Origin: Petrolisthes cinctipes
Taxonomy: Eukaryota; Arthropoda; Malacostraca; Decapoda; Porcellanidae
Assembly: GCA_033782935.1 (NCBI GenBank)
Contig: JAWQEG010000506.1
Span: forward strand, 1,166,501-1,230,500
Direction of reading: 5' to 3'
Length of the DNA stretch: 64,000 nt
In this document: piece by piece, positions 10,301 through 20,053 of the stretch
How positions within the stretch are numbered: position 1 is the stretch's first letter
Layout: each line of letters begins with the position of its first letter
Notes under the pieces: model-generated
Databases searched by the model: none
The model's input: only the letters and a program-made list of their open reading frames with translations
Told to the model about the DNA's origin: nothing
Translations under genes and position numbers: made by a program

Positions 10301-11114
10301 TCTGTATACCGACGGTTCCAAGACGGATGAATGTGTGGGTGCAGGTGTATGGTCGACTGAATGCCAGTTAAGATTCAGACTGCCGATTCATACATCTATT
10401 TTTCTTGCTGAACTTTTTGCTATTAATAAAGCTTTGGATTTTGCCCTATCGACGACCCACGATAGGATAGTTATTTTTACTGATTCATTAAGTTCACTTC
10501 AAGCTATTAAATCCTTAAATACAACTAACAACGAAATACAGGGTAATATCATTAGTAAGCTGTTTTGTGCCAATAAATCAATCAAGCTATTATGGGTACC
10601 TTCACATTATGGTATCTATGGCAATGAACAGGCTGATATACTAGCCGGGTCAACTGTTGATCTGGACCTTAGCATAGTCCGTACGGATCTCAGGTGTTTT
10701 GTTTCCCTCATTAAGTCTCGAATTCATCTCCTGTGGCAAAGGCAGTGGACCGGATTAGACATCAGAAATAAAGTAAGAACTGTTATTGAACCCTGGGCTA
10801 CGTCGTCATGGCGTAGTCGCAGGGACGAGGTGGTGTTGGCCCGTCTAAGGGTTAACGCCACATGGTTAACTCACCTAGAACCCTATGTTAATAGAAGTTT
10901 TCCCCCCATGTGCCCATCATGCACTTCCATAATGTCTATTAGTCATGTATCAATCTTTTGTAATGATTATGAAAACCAGCGAATTAAAATTAAAAAGTAT
11001 TTTCAAAGTAAAAATATTGCTTTCACCATCGAAAATATTCTATCAGATGATAAGAATATTATAAACAAACTGCTGAGTTTTCTGAGGGAGACAAAACTTT
11101 ATGACCTTATATAG
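7378..11114 (+). pseudogene. LINE B ORF2, disrupted endonuclease-RT-RNase H
   Basis: Same protein as ORF2 of A but broken in at least four ways. The start codon homologous to the ATG of C is GTG (7378). A GAA-to-TAA change makes a stop at 8410-8412 after the endonuclease. A net 7-nt insertion near 8868-8880, just before the RPIALTS motif, shifts the frame. A 185-bp deletion at about 9298-9300, relative to A 3238-3423, removes the GVPQGSVLSP and YADD motifs and shifts the frame again. The remaining frame 9276-11114 is open and still holds RNase H (YTDGSKTDE, AELFAINKAL, WVPSH) and the C-terminal CX2CX7HX4C. It retains the KAYD residue that A has changed to KSYD. Confidence 0.92.
9795..10091 (+). 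repeat. GC-rich tandem insertion between RT and RNase H (copy B)
   Basis: Collinear with 3919-4215 of copy A, with the same four CCGAGT-led sub-repeats and only scattered substitutions. Presence in both copies shows that the insertion predates their separation. Confidence 0.85.
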
Positions 11115-11139
11115 ATTGATATAATAAAATGGATCCAAT

Positions 11140-11179
11140 GGCTTAATGATCTTTGGCTATATGCCTCTGGTCGATAGCC
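11140..11179 (+). other. Conserved 3' UTR hairpin, element B
   Basis: GGC-TTAAT-GATC pairs imperfectly with GGTC-GATA-GCC. The stem positions and the TTAAT/GATA internal loop match those of A, C and D. Confidence 0.68.
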
Positions 11180-11200
11180 AAGAAATCCAACAAGCAAGCA

Positions 11201-11210
11201 TGAATAAACC
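11201..11210 (+). other. TGAATAAACC target-site repeat, B/D junction
   Basis: Exact TGAATAAACC after an AGCA-type tail; element D starts at 11211. Confidence 0.75.
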
Positions 11211-11239
11211 GGTGGAGAGGAGGGAGTCTACATCAAGCC

Positions 11240-12353
11240 ATGGCCCAGACAGCACCTACTGCCAACCACACCACTTCCCCTGCCGACCGTCTTGTTGGCA
11301 GGGTGAAGTGGTTTAACCATTTGAAGGGCTATGGCTTTATAAACTCAAACTAGAAAGATTATTTCGTCCACAGGAGGGGGCATCCTTCTCTCTGCTGCCA
11401 CCACCTCACCACCATCACTGGGGGACGGAGAGGAGGTGTCCTTCTCTGTGGAAGAAGGGAGGAAGGGCGTGGAGGCTACCAACGTAGCGGGACCTGATGG
11501 TGGGCAGGTCCGAGGCTCACTCCATGCCCGTGGGAGGAGGACGGCTGACGCCCAACCACCGCAGCGACGGCAGCAGCAGTGAGACATCGTCACCATCTGC
11601 ACCAAAACTGCTGTTGCCTTAGCTGCAGAAGGGCTAGGTCGTCTCTCTGACCTCCTCCTGGACATTTTCAGGAGAAATGGCTTACCACCAATAGCCATTT
11701 CTCCTGATTTGCAACCACCCACTACTACTACCACCACCACCAAGAAACGAGGCAACAAGCCTGCAAGACGGGGAAGGAGCACAACGGATGCACCACCACC
11801 ACCACCCGTTTCGGCCCACCCCCGTCGCCAGTTGATGTTACCTCGCCCACTCAACCGGGCAAACAGTGTGAAGGCACCAGCACCACCACCACCATCACCA
11901 CCACCGCCATCACCACCACCACCACCACCACCACTTGAGACTTCAGAACTGGACTCTGCGACGGAGGAGGATACTCAGGTCCCTGACACCAGTTCCTGCT
12001 CTGCCTCCTCCACCACTACCACGAGAGAGGATACTACTGATAATATGGACCTGGAAGATGAAGGGGAATGGCAGACTGTCAAGAAGAGGAAGAGGAGGAG
12101 GAGGAATGACAGCCCACCCACCAACCCACCACCCACAGTCACCGTGGACTGGTGGATGTCTGCCTCTCGTCGCCTCGACCTCTTTCATCAGCACATCCCC
12201 AGTTGCCAAGACCCCGACATCTTCCAGATCAGGGAAGTCTGGACTAGCAGCAGATCAGCATCACGGGCCAACTTTGCAAAATCCAAACCAATTGTCTCTG
12301 GCAGTAAAGAAATATATAAGAAAGCAAAAAGTAAAAAGAGAAAGAAAAAATAA
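11240..12353 (+). pseudogene. Element D ORF: cold-shock (Y-box-like) domain plus low-complexity Pro/Thr and Lys/Arg tail, disrupted
   Basis: Starts at ATG 11240. The first frame gives GRVKWFN, then RNP1-type KGYGFIN (11324-11344), a TAG at 11351-11353, then RNP2-like YFVH (11360-11371). A frameshift lies between about 11375 and 11414. In the new frame [10 protein letters not shown] and [13 protein letters not shown] continue the second half of a cold-shock domain in the right order. A TGA at 11580-11582 is followed, in the same frame, by a helix-rich segment (LAAEGLGRLSDLLLDIF), a Thr/Pro tract with long Pro runs, an acidic patch, WQTVKKRKRRRR and a Lys-rich C-terminus ending in TAA at 12351-12353. 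Cold-shock domains bind single-stranded nucleic acid and act as RNA chaperones. Origin by capture of a host Y-box-type gene is inference; a processed host pseudogene is the alternative. Confidence 0.8.
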
Positions 12354-12360
12354 AACACTG

Positions 12361-12389
12361 CCTTAATGCCCACAACTATGGGGGATAGG
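12361..12389 (+). other. Conserved 3' hairpin, element D
   Basis: CC-TTAAT-GCCC pairs with GGGG-GATA-GG around ACAACTAT; same design as in the autonomous elements. It is followed directly by the A tail. Confidence 0.7.
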
Positions 12390-12410
12390 AAAAAAAAAAA
12401 AAAAAAAAAA

Positions 12411-12420
12411 TGAATAAACC
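12411..12420 (+). other. TGAATAAACC target-site repeat, D/C junction
   Basis: Exact 10-mer after the A tail of D; element C begins at 12421. Confidence 0.75.
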
Positions 12421-12803
12421 GAGGACTTTGAGACTGGGTCGTGGAGAGAGAGGTCGTATGTTTTGTGCTCTCTCCTCTAGCTGCCAGGGCCTGCCGCACC
12501 GGCAGTAGTTTCTTTTTTTTCGCCCTTCTGGTGACGACTAGGCTTAGCTAGTATTCATTCCCTCCATAGCTGGTAGTAGATATAGTAGATGTCTATATCT
12601 TTATATTGAGATCAACTTTGCCTCCTGCCTATGGTGGACTCCCCCACTGATAGCTCTGGGTGTGGTTGAACACAGTCGGACCACCTTAGTGTGGGTTGAA
12701 AGGTTGATCTCAAACATTAGTTAATTAGGGCTGGTATAAATCCCTTTCTGGTGTTTTCTTTTCTCCTTCCCACTTCCCCCCAACCTTGGGGGAAGTGGTT
12801 ACT
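12421..12803 (+). other. 5' UTR of LINE C
   Basis: 383 bp before the first ATG of ORF1. No similarity to the 5' UTR of B was obvious by eye, and no coding frame or recognisable promoter motif was seen. The last ~60 bp are rich in CCTCC runs. Confidence 0.45.
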
Positions 12804-14123
12804 ATGTTGCCTTCCCTCCCAACCCCTCCTCCGTATAGCGGAGGAGGCGGCCATGACCGACCACCACCACGAAACGACGGACGAACCGAGACTCGAACAC
12901 CCCTTGACATAGACGTGAAAAATGCCTCATTTGTTATGTTCCATGCTACTGGTTTGGCCCCACTAGCCGGCCTCAATCCCTTCATTGTTCAAAAGGTTAT
13001 TGATGGCTGGGCTGGTGTGGTTGAATCAGTTAAAAAACTTGCATCTGGAGCCCTCCTAGTAAAAACTTTCAATTCTAAACTAGTAGCAAGTTTGCTGAAA
13101 CTTCGTCAGATCCACAATTATGAAGTTGAAGCCAAGATTCCTCAAGCCATGAATTCCTGCAGGGGAGTAATCACCAGTAGGGTTTTAATGATGATGGAAG
13201 AGACAGAAATAATTGAGGAAATGAGGAACCAAGATATAATTGACGCTAGATTTATAACTCGTTTAGAGGATGGTATGAGGAAGAAGACTGCAACACTTAT
13301 TTTGACTTTTGGCAAAGTTTCACTTCCTGAAACTGTCAAAATTGGTTATGAAGTTGTTAAAGAAAGACCCTTTATCCCCAACCCTCTTAGATGCTTGAAC
13401 TGTCAGATTTATGGACACGGAAATCGCACTTGTAAGGCTTCTTCTCCAGTGTGTGGCAGGTGTGCGACGCCTGGCCATGCTGAGGAAAAGTGCACATCAG
13501 TGGAGCTCTCCTGCTTTCATTGTAAGGGTACTCACTCCACTTCCTCGAGGGATTGTCCCAAGTGGAAGCTGGAGAAGGAGGTCTGCTCAGTGAAGGCAGT
13601 GCGAGGTATCTCCTATCATGATGCGAGGAAGGTGGTGATGGGATCGCAAGCGACCCCATCACCCAATGTCTCGTATGCATCGGCGGTGATATCTCGACCC
13701 GTGATGTGTACTATTAGTACTCAGACTGAGTCAGAGCCGAGCGAACAGGCTGAACAATCTACTTCTACACCTACTATTATTACCCCCTCTAAGACTATTA
13801 CCCCATCTACTAACTCCTATTCTCAGGCTGCAGCTTCTTTGCAGTCAGAGAAACAACAAAAGAAGAAGTCAGACAAGAAAGATAAAGTAAACTACACCAC
13901 CCTAAAACCAAACAAGTCACTTCCTTGCACACACCCTACTCCCACTTCATCGGGGGAGAGAAGGGATAGCTCTTCCTCGGTGGAGTCTGGGAGACTCACC
14001 ATTGATGAGGAAGCAATGGATGTCTCCGGACGCAAGAACCGGGAAAGGTCCCCCGGTAGCCACTCGCCACGCGGCGGGCGGCACAAGAAGACTAAGCACT
14101 CAGGCCGACCCCGTAACTCTTAA
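12804..14123 (+). CDS. LINE C ORF1: Gag-like zinc-knuckle protein
   Basis: 439 aa from the first ATG (12804); the open frame extends a few codons upstream without an ATG. The N-terminal Gag region (residues ~35-195) parallels A/B (LNPFIVQKVIDG versus FNPFIVKKVLDG). Three knuckles, CX2CX4HX4C from Cys197, CX2CX4HX4C and CX2CX3HX6C, end near residue 251. The C-terminal half is Ser/Thr/Lys-rich and basic. No clear coiled coil comparable with that of A was seen. The TAA at 14121-14123 is 6 nt upstream of the ORF2 ATG, which fits termination-reinitiation or leaky scanning. Confidence 0.9.
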   Translation: MLPSLPTPPPYSGGGGHDRPPPRNDGRTETRTPLDIDVKNASFVMFHATGLAPLAGLNPFIVQKVIDGWAGVVESVKKLASGALLVKTFNSKLVASLLKLRQIHNYEVEAKIPQAMNSCRGVITSRVLMMMEETEIIEEMRNQDIIDARFITRLEDGMRKKTATLILTFGKVSLPETVKIGYEVVKERPFIPNPLRCLNCQIYGHGNRTCKASSPVCGRCATPGHAEEKCTSVELSCFHCKGTHSTSSRDCPKWKLEKEVCSVKAVRGISYHDARKVVMGSQATPSPNVSYASAVISRPVMCTISTQTESEPSEQAEQSTSTPTIITPSKTITPSTNSYSQAAASLQSEKQQKKKSDKKDKVNYTTLKPNKSLPCTHPTPTSSGERRDSSSSVESGRLTIDEEAMDVSGRKNRERSPGSHSPRGGRHKKTKHSGRPRNS

Positions 14124-14129
14124 ACCGCC

Positions 14130-17100
14130 ATGTTCACTGTACTACAGTGGAATTGTAGAAGTCTTGGGAATAAATTGAACAACATATCAATATTATTACA
14201 CACACACAGGCCAGACGTCGTCTGTTTACAGGAGACAGGGTTGGAGAATCACTCTAACCCAACACAATTTAAACACTACAACGCATACAGGAGAAACGAT
14301 GGACACGGAGTAGCAATATACACACACAAATCACATCCACAGACACAAATAACATTAAACACTACTCTGGAAGCCGTTGCTTGCAGAGTGAAATTACACA
14401 ACACCTACATATCCATCTGCTCTCTTTACTGTCCGCCATGCGGCCCCATTGACAGTGATTTATTTCATAATTTATTTGGTCAACTTATTGGTAAAAAATT
14501 AATACTGGGCGACTTTAATGCCCATCACTGTCAGTGGGGAAGCTTAAGAACTGATGCTCGCGGAGGGCGGATGGCAGACATAATACTACAATCCAACCTC
14601 TGCCTCCTGAACGATGGTCAAGCCACCAGGGTTGACGATCGTTCTGGCAACTTTTCGTCTATCGATTTGTCTCTGGCCTCCCCGGATATACACCAGGATT
14701 TTTCTTGGCATCCTGAGTCCGACTCCCTTGGTAATGACTACTTTCCCATCTGTCTCTCTTATTCAAGTCATACTGTTTCGGCCCCTTTGGTTCCAAAGTT
14801 TAATTTTAAGAGAGCAGATTGGGGGTCTTTCGGGAGGATCGTCGACCTAGATATATCTGGGGAGACAATAGATGAAAAGATGCGAAATTTAACACAAAAC
14901 CTCTTACACGCAGCCGAGGTTGCTATTCCCAAAACCTCTATAATTCGAAATAAGCGTGAAGCACATTGGTGGTCAACGGATTGCCGAGAGGCATTAAGGA
15001 AACGTAATAGGAGATACAGGATTTTTGACAAACAGCCCACTCAAAACAACTTTATAGCTTACAAACGGGCGAGGGCTGAGGCAAGGAGAGTAATTAATAG
15101 AGCTAAAAGGGACTCTTGGCGGTCGTTTGTGTCCACGGTGAATCGTTTTACACCACTAACTAAAGTCTGGTCCACTATAAAGATATTAAATAACAAACGC
15201 CCGTATACTCCCATCACCACTCTTCAAGTGGACAATAACATCTACGACGATCCCGTGGACATAGCAAACGTACTTGCCAGGAGTTTCTCAAAAGTAAGTA
15301 GTTCAGCCAACTACGACCAACGTTTTCTCCATCACAAACGTATGGCTGAACTACAAGAGATAGACTTTGCCACAGAAGACGTAGACTACCCATACAACCG
15401 GGAGTTTACGATAGACGAACTTCTCCTTGCCCTAAGATCCTGTAAAGACACCAGTCCTGGACCTGACACCATCACGTACGGTATGATCCGGCATCTTGGC
15501 CAGGATAACCTGGTCAAGTTGCTAGCACTGTATAATGAGATTTGGGTGTCTAACACCTTCCCAAACTCATGGCACTTTGCGTGGATCATACCGATACCTA
15601 AACAGTCTGGTCGTCTTGTGAATCCCAGTTCATTTCGACCTATTGCGTTGACTTCTTGCCTCTGTAAAGTCATGGAAAGAATGATAAATAATAGGCTACT
15701 TTTTGTTTTAGAAGCGAAGGGTTTATTGAGTGATCGACAATGTGGCTTCCGGAAACACAGGAGCACAGTTGATCACTTGATGAACCTGGAGCATTGCATT
15801 TCAAAGGCATTTGCCAATAAAGAATTCATGGTAGGGGTGTTCTTGGACATCCATAAAGCCTATGACATGACATGGCGACACGGTATTCTGATGAAGCTTC
15901 ACGGTTATGGTTTAAGAGGTAATTTGCCCATTTTCATTAACAACTTTTTGCGTGACAGAACTTTTTCTGTCACCCTTCCCTGTAATGTAACATCGGACAT
16001 TTTTGTCCAAGAGAACGGGGTGCCACAGGGAAGTGTGCTTAGTCCAACACTTTTTAACATCATGATCAATGATATTCTATCATCAGCTCTAGTTCCCAGG
16101 AATCTTAAATACTCGTTGTATGCTGATGATTGTGCAATGTGGCACTCGTCACGTAATGCACAATTTTCAGTAGGACGGATTCAAGCAGCGCTTGATTCTG
16201 TCCACCAATGGGCCTTACAGTGGGGCTTTAAGTTTTCCGTTCCTAAGTGTACCGGAGTAATTTTCAGTAAACGTAGAGTACCTCAAATTAACGTAACGTT
16301 AGATGGCCAACCAGTACCATTTCATAATTCTGTTAAATTTTTAGGAATTCATTTTGACCAAAGATTAAATTTTACACATCATGTTAATAATTTGCTTGTT
16401 CGTTGTGAAAAACCTTTAAATGTCCTTAAGTACCTATCAGGTACCACATGGGGAGCCGACAGGAAATCTTTATTAATGGTGTATAAGACCCTTATTCGTA
16501 CAAAGCTAGACTATGGCTCGCAGGTGTATGGATCGGCATCAGATACAACATTAGGAAGATTGGATGTGTACCAGAATAAATGTCTACGTGTGTGTTTGGG
16601 AGCTCTGAAGTGTACACGTGTAGCTAGGATGGAGGTGGAGGCGAACATAACTCCTCTCCGACTTCGACGAGATCAACTCGCTATCAACACCGCCATGTCC
16701 ACCATCAGGAAGTCGGAGATCGGAAACGTAGCCAGTGCCTCCCTCCAACAACACCATTATCTCCACCACGGAAGACGGAGGCCACTGGCTGTACGCCTCC
16801 ACCAGCTAGAACAACAACTACAAATAGACCTCGGAGACTGCGACAAGTTTACCATCAGCAAGATACCACCGTGGGAGACACCCAACTTCGGCGTCAACAC
16901 ATCGTGGTTACCATCATCGAAAGAAAAGGCGCCGGAGTTGGAGATACACCACCTATTTGGTGGTATCATCCGCAGTCACCTGGGGTCTCATCATGTGTAC
17001 ACTGACGGCTCCAAGTCAGATGAATGTGTGGGTGCGAGTGTATGGTCGAGTGAATGTGAACATAGGTACAGATTGCCGATACATACATCTGTGTTTACAG

Positions 17101-17810
17101 CAGAACTTTTTGCAATTGACAAAGCTATAGACTACGCACTAAATTCTCGTTATAATTCAATAGTAATTTTCTCAGACTCCAAGTCAGCCCTTCAGGCAAT
17201 TAACTCATGTCAAACTATTTCTAATGAAATCCAGGGTCGCATCATTAATAAGTTGCACTTATGCAACAAGTCCTTCACTCTGATCTGGGTGCCTGGGCAT
17301 TGTCGTATTTATGGCAATGAACGGGCAGACTTACTTGCGAAATCGGCTGTAGAGCTCGAGGTTACTTGGGACGTCCCTCGTGATCTACAGTCGTGTCTAT
17401 CCCTCGGAAAGAAATCAATTAATCTTCTGTGGTAAGGTCAGTGGACCAGACTTAACATCAACACCATCAAGCCTCAACTGGGTAATTGGGCCACTGCCAA
17501 CCGGCCCAACCGTTTGGAAGAAAGAATCCTCGCAAGATTAAGAACCAACTGCACCAGGATAACACACCTAGAACCATATATAGACAAACGTTTTCCACCG
17601 CATTGTAACACCTGCAAAGCGGTGTTATCTATCAGTCATATCATCCTGCATTGTCGGCGATTTGTGGGGGAACGTGCTTTCCTCATAAGTTACTGCAATG
17701 CAGTAAAAGTCCCCTTCACACTCTCAGCTCTCTTAGGTGATGGGGATGGTGGTGTGACTGATAAATTGATGACTTTCTTGAGGGAGACCGAACTGATCAG
17801 AGTGATGTGA
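14130..17810 (+). pseudogene. LINE C ORF2: endonuclease-RT-RNase H with one premature stop
   Basis: Starts at a true ATG (14130), giving LQWNCRSLGN. Endonuclease: LQETGL, GDFNAHH, LGNDYFP (Tyr replaces the usual His of the GSDHFP motif, a likely catalytic-site loss). RT: RPIALTSCLCKVMER, DIHKAYDMTW, GVPQGSVLSPTLF, YADD at 16119-16130. RNase H: YTDGSKSDE, AELFAIDKAI, FSDSKSALQAI, GNERAD. A TAA at 17433-17435, where A and B have a Gln or Arg codon after LLW, truncates the protein just after RNase H. The same frame continues to TGA 17808-17810 and includes the knuckle CX2CX7HX4C. The stop removes the last ~125 residues only. Confidence 0.92.
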
Positions 17811-18267
17811 CTTTTTATTACTATTGTTGTTACCATTTTGTATGTCTATTTTTCAATTATGAATGTTATAAATCATGTTTTGTATATATTGTAAATTATG
17901 ATGTATTAGCTAGGTTTAGCGATTGTCTAATATAGGTTTAGCGATTTGTCTGTCTAGGTTTAGCGATTGGCTGGAATAGGTATTAGTCTAGTTAGCTATT
18001 GGTTGAGTAGGTACATAGATTAGTTTATTAGCTAGGATGTAAATTTTGTATAAAGTTACAAAAAGAAAAGAAAAACAATTAGTATATAAGTTTAATTTTA
18101 AGTTTAAATGTAATAGAAATAATAATAATAATAATAATAATAATTAAAATAAATGCATAAAATAATATGCAAGAAGTTCAATTTAAAATAATAATAAATA
18201 AATAAAATAAGAAATAAATTTCAAAAAATAAAATAAAATAAAAATAAATAAAATAAAATAAAATAAA
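17811..18267 (+). other. 3' UTR of LINE C, AT-rich with short tandem repeats
   Basis: Non-coding, strongly AT-rich. Three copies of TAGGTTTAGCGAT start at 17911, 17933 and 17954. From about 18119 the sequence degenerates into AAT and AAAAT repeats up to the hairpin. Confidence 0.7.
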
Positions 18268-18300
18268 GGCCTTAATGACCAACACCAAGGTCGATAGGCC
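18268..18300 (+). other. Conserved 3' hairpin, element C
   Basis: GGCC-TTAAT-GACC pairs perfectly with GGTC-GATA-GGCC; the loop is AACACCAA. This is the clearest of the four hairpins and defines the shared TTAAT/GATA internal loop. Confidence 0.75.
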
Positions 18301-18313
18301 GGGGAAAAAAAAA

Positions 18314-18323
18314 TGAATAAACC
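18314..18323 (+). other. TGAATAAACC target-site repeat, 3' boundary of the LINE array
   Basis: Exact 10-mer after the A tail of C. The sequence that follows is not LINE, so this is the junction with the original target. Confidence 0.75.
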
Positions 18324-18509
18324 AGATTAAAACCTCACCACTAGTCTTCCTCCAAACCTCTCTTAACCCTCCAAGTAAAGAGTACTATAATAGACTGCCT
18401 ACCACTTTAAGGATTATAGACACACTTAAGGATTATAGACACGCTTAAGAGAGGTAACTCATAAGACTAGAGTAGCTGCCGCTACATGTACAACCAGACC
18501 CTGAGGACT
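18324..18509. other. Unrecognised flank of the LINE target site
   Basis: About 185 bp that resembles none of the four LINEs. It includes a direct repeat of TTAAGGATTATAGACAC at 18407 and 18426 (period 19). If the LINEs are site-specific, this is the downstream half of their natural target. It was not recognised as rRNA, snRNA, tRNA or a telomeric repeat. Confidence 0.5.
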
Positions 18510-18513
18510 GTAC
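18484..18513 (+). repeat. Degenerate copy of the 64-bp spacer, left edge of fold-back array
   Basis: ACATGTAC followed by CCCTGAGGACTGTAC matches the ends of the spacer seen at 20054, 21786 and 27357, with about 7-8 bases missing between them. It ends in the GTAC at which fold-back 1 is inserted. Confidence 0.6.
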
Positions 18514-18597
18514 ACTCGCGCACCACAGTCTCTAGCCCACCTGAGTTTGGCCCGGAGATATGGCTCGGATCATTTCTGGACGACAGCCCACTCAAAC
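18514..18597 (+). repeat. Left terminal inverted repeat of fold-back 1
   Basis: Starts ACTCGCGCACCAC; pairs with 19970-20053 with only a handful of mismatches. Confidence 0.88.
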
Positions 18598-18892
18598 GAT
18601 TCAGATACCACTCAAGCACGAACATACGTTTCGAACTGATACAAGCTTGACTCCCTGTTTGACATGTATAATTACCGGTAATTGTTTTTTTAAGGCTACG
18701 CAATCATATTTTGGCTGCGTGAATGACATTTATGTATATAATTATTGCAATATACTATCCCCATAATTTATAATGAACTAGCACACGAAAGAATATTGCC
18801 ACAGGATTCATGAAATCACTAACTAAACAACACACTTCAAATCAGCAAGTGAACTCAAAGTTTATTCTGCGCACGCGAGCGTGTGTGTCTAT

Positions 18893-18896
<4 letters not shown>

Positions 18897-18944
<48 letters not shown>
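18897..18944. repeat. (GA)n microsatellite
   Basis: About 24 GA units inside fold-back 1. Confidence 0.95.
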
Positions 18945-18947
<3 letters not shown>

Positions 18948-19551
18948 CATCAGACAATATCTGTTCACCTATGTGGCCGTCTAAGCACAGTGGCTAAAAA
19001 TAATGATGGTTCCACCGCAACATAGAGACCAATAATGTAAGGATGACCAAACACAATTTAAAACATATACAGTATAGAGCTATAACAAACAACAATATCC
19101 TACACATTAATCAACTGACATTTTATACGTTCTCAATATTATCTTACAATAATTCCATCTTTTCATACGGAGAGGAGACACACTGCTGGTGTTTCGGGGT
19201 CACACACGCAATATTCTTCAAGTTCATTTTCATGTTAATCTCACCTTACTTTTATTAATGTTAATCAGCCAAAGCATGGATACATAGGGGACTGTAATTA
19301 CTGCATATTGATATAAAAATTAAATTTCACTGCATGCTATTGTCATACAAATAATGGTGTTATCTCATTATCAAACACTCGGCCTATACAACAATGTCGA
19401 TTTTATTTAATGTGAAGTAATAAATAATATCTGAAAAGCAACGCCATTTTAATCAGATCACACACGGCAGAATGACTGAAAGAATGAACAATGAGTTTGA
19501 GGAAAACACTGAGTTACAGGACGAGTCACTGTCATCAAAATGAACTTTCAC

Positions 19552-19579
19552 AAAAAAAAAAAAAAAAAAAAAAAAAAAA
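19552..19579. repeat. A-run inside fold-back 1
   Basis: Uninterrupted run of A with no LINE-like sequence in front of it; no target duplication was seen. Confidence 0.8.
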
Positions 19580-19969
19580 CATTTTCGTTCTACATAATTA
19601 TTCAAAATACATAAGATTAATCACGTTAAGGAAATAATTTCTGAGGAAGAATCTTGATGTTACAGTAGGCTACACACACACACACATACACACACTGAAT
19701 ACCTGTTTGTTCACAGGGTGGTATGGAAGTGCTTCGTTTTAATTGTAATTCTTGAAAGCTTATTGGTATATTCTTTTGTGTCCCTCTTTCATGCAAATAT
19801 TTGAGGAATTAAAATGCAGTAAACAAATATATTGATTTTTGCAGCCAAAATACTATTGTATAGTATAACCACAGAAAGAGTTGTATATAACGTTTACATG
19901 ACACAGTGAGTCAGACCCTTTTTCAATTTTTCGAAGCATTTCTGTTGGTGCGGGGTTGACCTTATGATA

Positions 19970-20053
19970 GTTTCAGTGGGCTGTCGTCCAGAAAGGATCC
20001 GAGCCATATCGCAGCCCCAAACTCAGGTGGGCTAGAGATTGTGGTGCGCGAGT
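19970..20053 (-). repeat. Right terminal inverted repeat of fold-back 1
   Basis: Inverse complement of 18514-18597; ends GGTGCGCGAGT followed by GTAC. Confidence 0.88.

Larger units (their letters stand above)
5338..11200 (+). mobile_element. LINE copy B (same family as A), degenerate full-length copy
   Basis: A 5.86-kb element bounded by TGAATAAACC on both sides (5328-5337 and 11201-11210). It is nearly identical to A by eye over the shared length and shows the complete 5' UTR. It is inactive: ORF2 has a nonsense codon, a 7-nt net insertion and a 185-bp deletion that removes the RT active site. The 3' tail is a short AGCA-type repeat, not a long poly(A). Confidence 0.92.
11211..12410 (+). 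mobile_element. Non-autonomous LINE-tailed retroelement D carrying a cold-shock-domain ORF
   Basis: A 1.2-kb unit bounded on both sides by TGAATAAACC. It has no RT, endonuclease or RNase H. It holds one ORF1-like reading frame (11240-12353, broken). It ends with a hairpin of the same design as A, B and C, followed by a ~21-nt A tail. The shared 3' end and target imply mobilisation in trans by an A/B- or C-type ORF2. The 5' UTR is only 29 bp, so D may be 5'-truncated or a deletion derivative of a larger LINE. Confidence 0.75.
12421..18313 (+). mobile_element. LINE C, second RNase H-bearing family at the same target
   Basis: A 5.9-kb two-ORF LINE with the same gene order as A/B but only moderate protein similarity. 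It carries the same type of 3' hairpin, a short A tail (18305-18313) and a TGAATAAACC on each side. It lacks the GC-rich RT/RNase H insertion of A/B. One nonsense codon in ORF2 is the only coding defect seen. Confidence 0.93.
18514..20053. mobile_element. Fold-back element 1 (non-autonomous, long inverted repeats)
   Basis: 1540 bp. The terminal 84 bp (18514-18597) are the near-exact inverse complement of 19970-20053; weaker inverted similarity continues inward for roughly 120 bp more (for example ATTTTGGCTGC on the left and its complement on the right). Flanked by GTAC on both sides (18510-18513, 20054-20057). Because GTAC is palindromic, a TA duplication with one more terminal base pair is equally possible, which would suit a Tc1/mariner-type element. 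No transposase frame is present. The interior holds a GA repeat, an A run and AT-rich sequence. Confidence 0.85.

Noticed and set aside
1..11210. A and B as a simple tandem genomic duplication
   Set aside because: Each is bounded by its own TGAATAAACC and tail, and the tails differ (GTA repeat versus AGCA repeat), as do internal lesions. D and C follow the same rule without being duplicates, so independent insertion fits better.
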